From Apostichopus japonicus (Eukaryota; Echinodermata; Holothuroidea; Aspidochirotida; Stichopodidae): a stretch of 64,000 nucleotides of DNA. A program made the position numbers and the translations under genes. The stretch is from the NCBI RefSeq assembly GCF_037975245.1, contig NC_092577.1, positions 37,006,898 to 37,070,897 of the forward strand. The letters are read 5' to 3'. A model generated the notes under the pieces. The model made no database searches and was not told the DNA's origin. It worked only from the letters and a program-made list of their open reading frames with translations. Positions within the stretch are counted from its first letter, which is position 1, and every line of letters begins with the position of its first letter. Of the stretch, positions 58,926 through 64,000 are shown piece after piece.

Positions 58926-59437
58926 CTGTTAAAAGTCAGCAGCCTACTGCAAACCTTAATCATTCTGCTTTGCATTTCTCATCCATACATTAAGGGACAT
59001 TACAGGGGCAATGTATCATTTCTTTATTGTCATGTGATAATTTCCAAAATCTCCGTGTTAAAGCAACTGAGCAATCCAACATTTTTCTGATTTTTGATAA
59101 GATATTATCTTGTTATCTAAACAAATTACTGAAAAATGTTGACTTATTGGGGCAAACTTTTCTAATGTTGATGGCACTTTTAAGCTTCCGTATAATACTC
59201 CGCGGGCTTTCGATGTTGTCACTAAAGTACTATACTATTAACAAAGAACTGCATACTGAATATCTGACAAACTATAGACCTATCTGATATTGATTTACTT
59301 GTATTCTTTGGGTAGAATAGAAACGATGTATACGTCTTCGACATCAAAAGGTATTCTTTAGACATTGTGCATGAAACAGTATAGTCTTATGTGCAATTGA
59401 GTTCGTTTGATGTAGTTTCTATAGGTTCTGTGTGACC
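58926..59437. other. upstream region of the sulfotransferase gene
   Basis: AT-rich, no gene recognised. ORFs on the plus strand here have no family resemblance. Confidence 0.45.
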
Positions 59438-59449
59438 TATATATATTTA
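59438..59449 (+). promoter_or_regulatory. TATA box of the sulfotransferase gene
   Basis: TATATATATTTAA lies about 110 bp ahead of the chosen ATG. Transcription would then start near 59465-59475, giving a 5' leader of about 90 nt. Position and sequence fit a TATA promoter; no experimental support is visible. Confidence 0.5.
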
Positions 59450-59558
59450 AGAACCCTGAGTAAGGCGCACTCAAGTGCAATACATAGAGGCACGGCCAGT
59501 GAAGTTTTTGTTTGTTTCTCTCCTTTTTATTATTTTTTGCGAACTTTTGGACTTCATC

Positions 59559-59793
59559 ATGAAATTGATGGGACTATCAAGAAGCAAAGCAATAATTTTA
59601 ATCACCGTTTCATGTTTTATTGCTTTAGTATTTGTAAACGGTTACTTCAAGGGTATCGACTCATCGCAAGAAGACTCAGAAATAATAAGACGTCCAGATT
59701 ATAAGATACAATTTGGTGTACAACAAAATAAAGAAGTACACATAAGCCGCTCAGAAGTAGCTTTTGGGATACCTTCACCGCAAACAAAGAATG
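59559..59793 (+). CDS. sulfotransferase exon 1: signal anchor and stem
   Basis: Residues 1-78 plus one base, ending at a donor (AATG then GTAATA at 59794). The ATG at 59559 is the first in frame; upstream frame extension to 59475 has no ATG. After MKLMGLSRSK a hydrophobic stretch, residues 11-28 (AIILITVSCFIALVFVNG), forms a single signal anchor with basic residues on its N-side. That is the type II Golgi layout of carbohydrate sulfotransferases. Residues 29-78 are a polar stem. The intron is 253 bp. Confidence 0.82.
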
Positions 59794-60046
59794 GTAATAT
59801 ATATGCTTACGTTTTCAAAATATAAATAGCCTTTTTGAGAAATTGGTATAAAACTTAACGTTATTAGTATCATTATGTATCATTTATAAAGTGCCGGATT
59901 TAAGGACCCATGGGAAGGGGGAGGGGGCAGGTGAGGACTGTGGTCCGGGCCCCACATCTTTCAACACTAAAAGTCGCCGTCCCGAAAAAGATGGCCGACA
60001 TGTATGCATGATATATACTTCTCTTTTATTCTAATTTATTTAACAG

Positions 60047-60858
60047 AACTGAACAATAGCAGATTGGTTGTGGATCACAATATACCAGTTGCAACGATGC
60101 CTAACTACCATCCAAAGACTGCACAAATTAATAATAGCAGGAAACTTCTATTTATCCATATTCCGAAGACGGGAGGAACCTCCATTGAATCGTCATTTCT
60201 CTTCAAAGAGCAACGAAGGAAACATGCAATAGGTGGACATCACAAAATTTCAGAATTTAATCAAAAACATTTTGAAAATTATCATAAGTTTTGTATGGTC
60301 CGTCATCCTTGCTCTCGGTTAATCTCGGCTTGGAGTTATCTTGGTCAGAATAGAGGAAACGCCAAAGACAAAAGATGGGTCAAACAAAATTTAACAGCCG
60401 AGACGAGGAAATCATTCGACTCCTTTGTCAGAATGACACTAGCTCCAGAGGGACACGTCAAGATCCAAGATGAAAACCATCTCCAAACCCAAGTCGGTAT
60501 GATTTTCCGCGAAAATGGAAATTTTGGACTCGACCAAATGTTAGTTTTTGAAAAATGGGAGGAGAGTATAGATGTACTTGGTCTCCGTATTAAAACAGAC
60601 GTTAGTGCTGTGAAAGTCCGACATCTCACACGAAGTCTACATAAAACTTGTGAAGATTCGTACACGTCGGATACCTGGGCCAAGATGGTTAAGTTGTATG
60701 AAATGGACTTTTGTGTTCTCGGTTACTCCAGCGACATAAACCGTACAGATATCACACCGCAACTCAACTTTACCCAGGAAATCCTTAACGACCGCTATCA
60801 ATCTTGTGTAAAACAGTCGGGAAATGGTCTTGATGCCCGGCAGGCCGCATCGAACTAG
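60047..60858 (+). CDS. sulfotransferase exon 2: catalytic domain (Sulfotransfer_2-like)
   Basis: Residues 79-348, from an acceptor (TTCTAATTTATTTAACAG) to TAG at 60856. The total of 348 residues fits Golgi carbohydrate sulfotransferases, which move sulfate from PAPS to glycan hydroxyls. The 5'-phosphosulfate loop is LFIHIPKTGGTSIE (residues 113-126, with K119, G121, G122, T123). The 3'-phosphate motif is VRHPCSRLISAWSYL (163-177, with R164 and S172). The Cys161-Met-Val-Arg-His-Pro context matches the Sulfotransfer_2 group (heparan/uronyl 2-O or HNK/chondroitin-type). Five sequons (N81, N107, NLT, NRT, NFT) suit a lumenal domain. The substrate cannot be told. All key residues are present and there is no frameshift, so it looks functional. 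It is similar in size to single-copy members of lineage-expanded families in marine invertebrates. Confidence 0.9.
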
Positions 60859-61790
60859 ATGTTTCCTTAGAGGCAGCTGCATGGCCGAGTGGGAGGGGGG
60901 GGGGTATTAGAAAATGACTGTGTTTGTGTGGGTGGGGGCTGAGAAGGTAGCGGAAATGGGACAAATGAATAATCTGGTTAATTTGATAAATTTCGACCTT
61001 ACAGTGTCAGTGTGGTGTGGTTTCAATAGCCTGGCAGAACTTACACTTTGCACACGGACCATCCCCCCTCCTCCCACCGCTTGAACTAAGGATGACGTCA
61101 CAATTTTTTTATGTAGGATACATGCTTGCCTGATGGTATTGTTTTGTACGACAAGAATGGACGGTTCTACTCCGAAAACCAGTCAATATTATTATTATAG
61201 TATAGGCTATGATGTAATGTTAATAACAGGACCTATATTGATCATTCAGTAATATACGATAGTTATACAACGGAGTTGTATCATACAGTAACAAGTATTA
61301 AATTGAATGTCCTTAAAACTATAGTCTTTTAGATATGGACCAAAGTTCTTCTGGACAAACAATGTCTGGACAATGTCTGGACAAACAAAGTGTTTTCATT
61401 ATGGAAAAAAAAAGAAGACGATGACATAGAGCTTTTGGTGTCCCATTTTTTAAAATTAATCTAGGAGGTTCGAAAAAGTTAGTCAATGTTTCATATGTAC
61501 GTCTAACACAATTTGCCATCTAGAAAAGATAGCATTATGTGTCGTATTACTTTGATGTTGGGGTTAAATGTAATTCTCTTCCTGCTAGTTTGTTTGTTGT
61601 GTTATAACAAAGATTCAGTTATTCACTTCTTGTTGCAAAAGTGCTCAATACATAGAAGTAAATCAAGTTCGCAATACAGTATACGTATATAACCTGTTGT
61701 TATTCGAGTTTCCAGCCTTTGCGGTGATCATCAGACAGTTGACTGACAATCATTACATATATGTGTGTCTGTGTGTGAATGTGTATTATT
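60859..61790. other. 3' flank of the sulfotransferase gene, no gene seen
   Basis: Includes a G-run at 60895 and an ATTAAA near 61297 that could serve as a polyadenylation signal, without strong support. GTCTGGACAA is tandemly repeated near 61362-61385. Confidence 0.4.
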
Positions 61791-61794
61791 CGCT

Positions 61795-62405
61795 TTCTAT
61801 AGCTTGAAAACCTTGTAAACACGATATCTCAAGAAGGTAAGCTTGGGCAGATCTCATATGTAATGTGTAGAAGTACCACATAGAGCACCAATAGCCTTTT
61901 TTTTGATGGAGGTCGAAAGTCATTTGGGGTCACCAGTGGTCAAATTGTGAAAACCTTGTAAACATGATATCTCAATATTGGAAGCTTGGGCAGATCTCAT
62001 ACTTGGTAAGAAGGTGTATATCATTATGTAAAAGAAGCCTATTAATTTTGGTGGAGGTTAAAGGTCAGTTGAAGACAACAAATACCAAACGTTTGTTTCA
62101 CTCCCCTCTTACCTGTCCCTCTACACTAAAGTTCCTTCCTTAACATAATATCGCAAAGGAAGCCAGTTGGACAGATCGTATATTTGGTATGTATTTGTAC
62201 TACATTAAGTACAAGAAGCCCAATGTTGTGGGGGGAGGTCAATGGTTGTTTGAGTTCACCAGGGGTCAAACTGTGTAAATCATATTTTAGACAATATTTC
62301 AACAAGAACAGATTTCGTATTTAGTATGTTGATGTATCACATTTAGTACAAGAAGCCTGTTGTTGAGGTCAACGGTCATTTCAGGACAGCCTGTGTCACA
62401 CTGCT
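61795..62405. repeat. four diverged copies of a repeat of about 140-150 bp
   Basis: The unit carries GAAAACCTTGTAAACACGAT, ATCTCAA, GCTTGGGCAGATCTCAT and GGAGGTCAAAGGTCATTT-like parts. The four copies start near 61805, 61949, 62115 and 62270 and diverge progressively. The GGAGGTNAANGGTCA part resembles repeat fragments elsewhere in the window. Confidence 0.8.
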
Positions 62406-62640
62406 TGTGACCGTTACATTATATGATTGATAATATTAACATCCCGAATCCCAGATTTATGGAACGCCAATAGGACCACAATGATGATGGTTTTATATGG
62501 CTATGTAGTCATTTTATACTATAATATACTGATTATGCATGAACATGTAGGATACACGACGATAATAAGAATCTACACAATCATAAAACAGTTCATGATA
62601 ATAATAAGGAATTGTATGTCTATAATAAGAAAATGAGTCA

Positions 62641-62735
62641 TCACTCACTTTAATCTTGGAGTGACTCGAACTCGGGACCTTTTGATTGAAGGGCACCGGC
62701 GTTTTAACGCCGGTTATAACCACTGAGCAAAAACT
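62641..62735 (-). mobile_element. tRNA-like element (SINE head or tRNA pseudogene)
   Basis: On the minus strand GGAGTTTTTGCTCAGTGGTT then ATAACCGG resembles an acceptor start and D-arm. CCGGCGTTAAAACGCCGG forms a perfect 6-bp stem with a 6-base loop where the anticodon arm would be. A B-box-like GAGTTCGAGTCACTCC follows after a long variable region. The 6-base loop and imperfect acceptor pairing argue against a working tRNA. The following CACTTTAATC... has no clear terminator. Confidence 0.55.
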
Positions 62736-64000
62736 CCCTTATCATAAGTTCATAAGTAGTAAGTTGTGCTTGGTTATACGAGTAAACGCGTCACACACAC
62801 GAACAACATTCTACGTCAGTGAAACAACAACAATAAGCTAACCTGTATGTGAGTCGTTAGGTCCACTTTATGATTAATATGAATACGCGTCTTCAACGGA
62901 TATGGATATCCGTGTTTTATATCGTGAGCAGCTTTAATAGTATCGTATATTTCGATTATTATCATCGTGTATTTTCTTATTAATATCGTGGACTTATTAT
63001 TGTCATCGTGTAAAATGTTATTATAACCGTGTTAACTTAATATATTATGTTGTATTTTCTGTGTATTATCATATAAATTTATATTATTATCATATATTAT
63101 CACATTATCATCAGTTGGGGTCCTTTTGGCGTTCCATACAGATTTGGAAACACTGGTTTACACAATGTGTCGAAATCTTTTGACGTCATGTCCATTGCGT
63201 AATCAAGAATGGCCTAATAATTTACATTTTACTTTCCCAGCTGCGTATACGTACATACAGTACTATGGTACATACACATTGTATAAACGTTTATGTGTAC
63301 AATATTTTATAGCATTGGCCTAGTTAGACCTGTAGCTTCTTCGTTACACTACCGCATTATCCTCGCGGCCACGGCTGTCATCACCTGCTTTTCAAACCTG
63401 AAATACCTTACTCGGTAAGTAGACTAAGTTGTGATTAATGCGGAACAATGGCATAACGACGTAGGAAAGACGCGTTCATAATTAATATACCTGCAAAATA
63501 AGATTCATAAGACTAGAACTTAAATCACGGAGACTGACTTCGGTCAGCTTGTGGCTTTGATAAGCCAATGATAGCTTCTTCGCGAGTTCCTGCTTGCAGG
63601 AGGATCTAAAATATATACTTTAGGCAAGACCTGCAGTGGCCTAACTTAGGCCTACCGCCTACTGTAGGCTAGCGTATATCGACATCACTATTCAAAAGGA
63701 TTGTCTGGTAGCCATAAGAAGTTACCTTAAAAAACGATCAATAATTTTCCAAACATGTTGTCAAAGTATGAGAACGCTAATGTTGCGTTTGACAGAGAAA
63801 CGATTTGTTAATCGTTATAGGATGGAAATTCAAATATGATTTGAACAGTAACGAACGTGACGTCACCTTCGCAAATGCAGATTGCGACATAACCCACGCT
63901 CCGTAAAGTACCTACAGTAATCACGACAAAAACCGCGTTTGTATACAGATTAAATTCTTCCTTAATTTTCGGGGGAAATTTCTTATAAATAAGATGTTTT
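62736..64000. other. no gene seen
   Basis: AT-rich, with a TTATTATCATCGTG-type loose repeat (62940-63110). A small palindrome TCCTGCTTGCAGGA lies near 63588. ORFs are short and unrecognised. A splice-like CTCGGTAAGTAG at 63413 has no convincing upstream exon. Confidence 0.45.

Noticed and set aside
59475..59558. Longer N terminus for the sulfotransferase
   Set aside because: The frame is open upstream but starts with GTG, not ATG. The ATG at 59559 gives a standard short cytosolic tail before the membrane anchor.
62641..62735. Functional tRNA gene on the minus strand
   Set aside because: The anticodon loop would be six bases, acceptor pairing is imperfect and no T-run terminator follows; better read as a SINE head.

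Overview
This is a eukaryotic nuclear window, AT-rich, with long introns bounded by GT-AG sites, many minisatellites, short DNA transposons and tRNA-derived SINEs. The protein families present (a presynaptic RIM protein and a Golgi sulfotransferase) and the repeat style suggest a marine invertebrate, perhaps a deuterostome such as an echinoderm. That assignment is an inference from memory and has not been checked by any search.

Layout. From about 1 to 36880 the window is dominated by the 5' half of a minus-strand RIM/RIMS gene (active-zone scaffold). Four coding exons join in frame: 36880-36696, 28144-27940, 14048-12452 and 8456-8233. They give 737 residues: the Rab-binding helix, an eight-cysteine zinc finger split between exons 2 and 3, and a long disordered linker. 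The PDZ and C2 exons would lie left of base 1 and are not in the window. Introns are packed with tandem arrays (units of about 25, 29, 31, 36, 45, 54, 75, 100 and 108 bp), two tRNA-like SINEs and a 1.66 kb hAT-like insertion. 36900-46800 is intergenic, with several terminal-inverted-repeat elements and an unusual array of CTTAAG-centred palindromes.

46840-51777 (minus) carries three phase-compatible exons for a single-pass membrane protein with a very long Lys/Gly/Thr-rich tail. A further phase-compatible exon candidate lies at 58925-58691. 51778-58570 is nearly all repeats: a 44-bp array fused to a splice acceptor, a 2.9 kb 48-bp array with a 988-bp higher-order period, transposon copies, and a duplicated CpG-rich minisatellite. 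59438-60858 (plus) is a complete two-exon type II sulfotransferase gene with a TATA box. 61800-64000 holds an older repeat family, a tRNA-like element and otherwise featureless DNA.

The three genes show no evident pathway link. The most notable structural theme is that three of the eight recognisable 3' splice sites are directly abutted by tandem arrays whose units contain acceptor-like or branch-point-like sequence on the transcribed strand.
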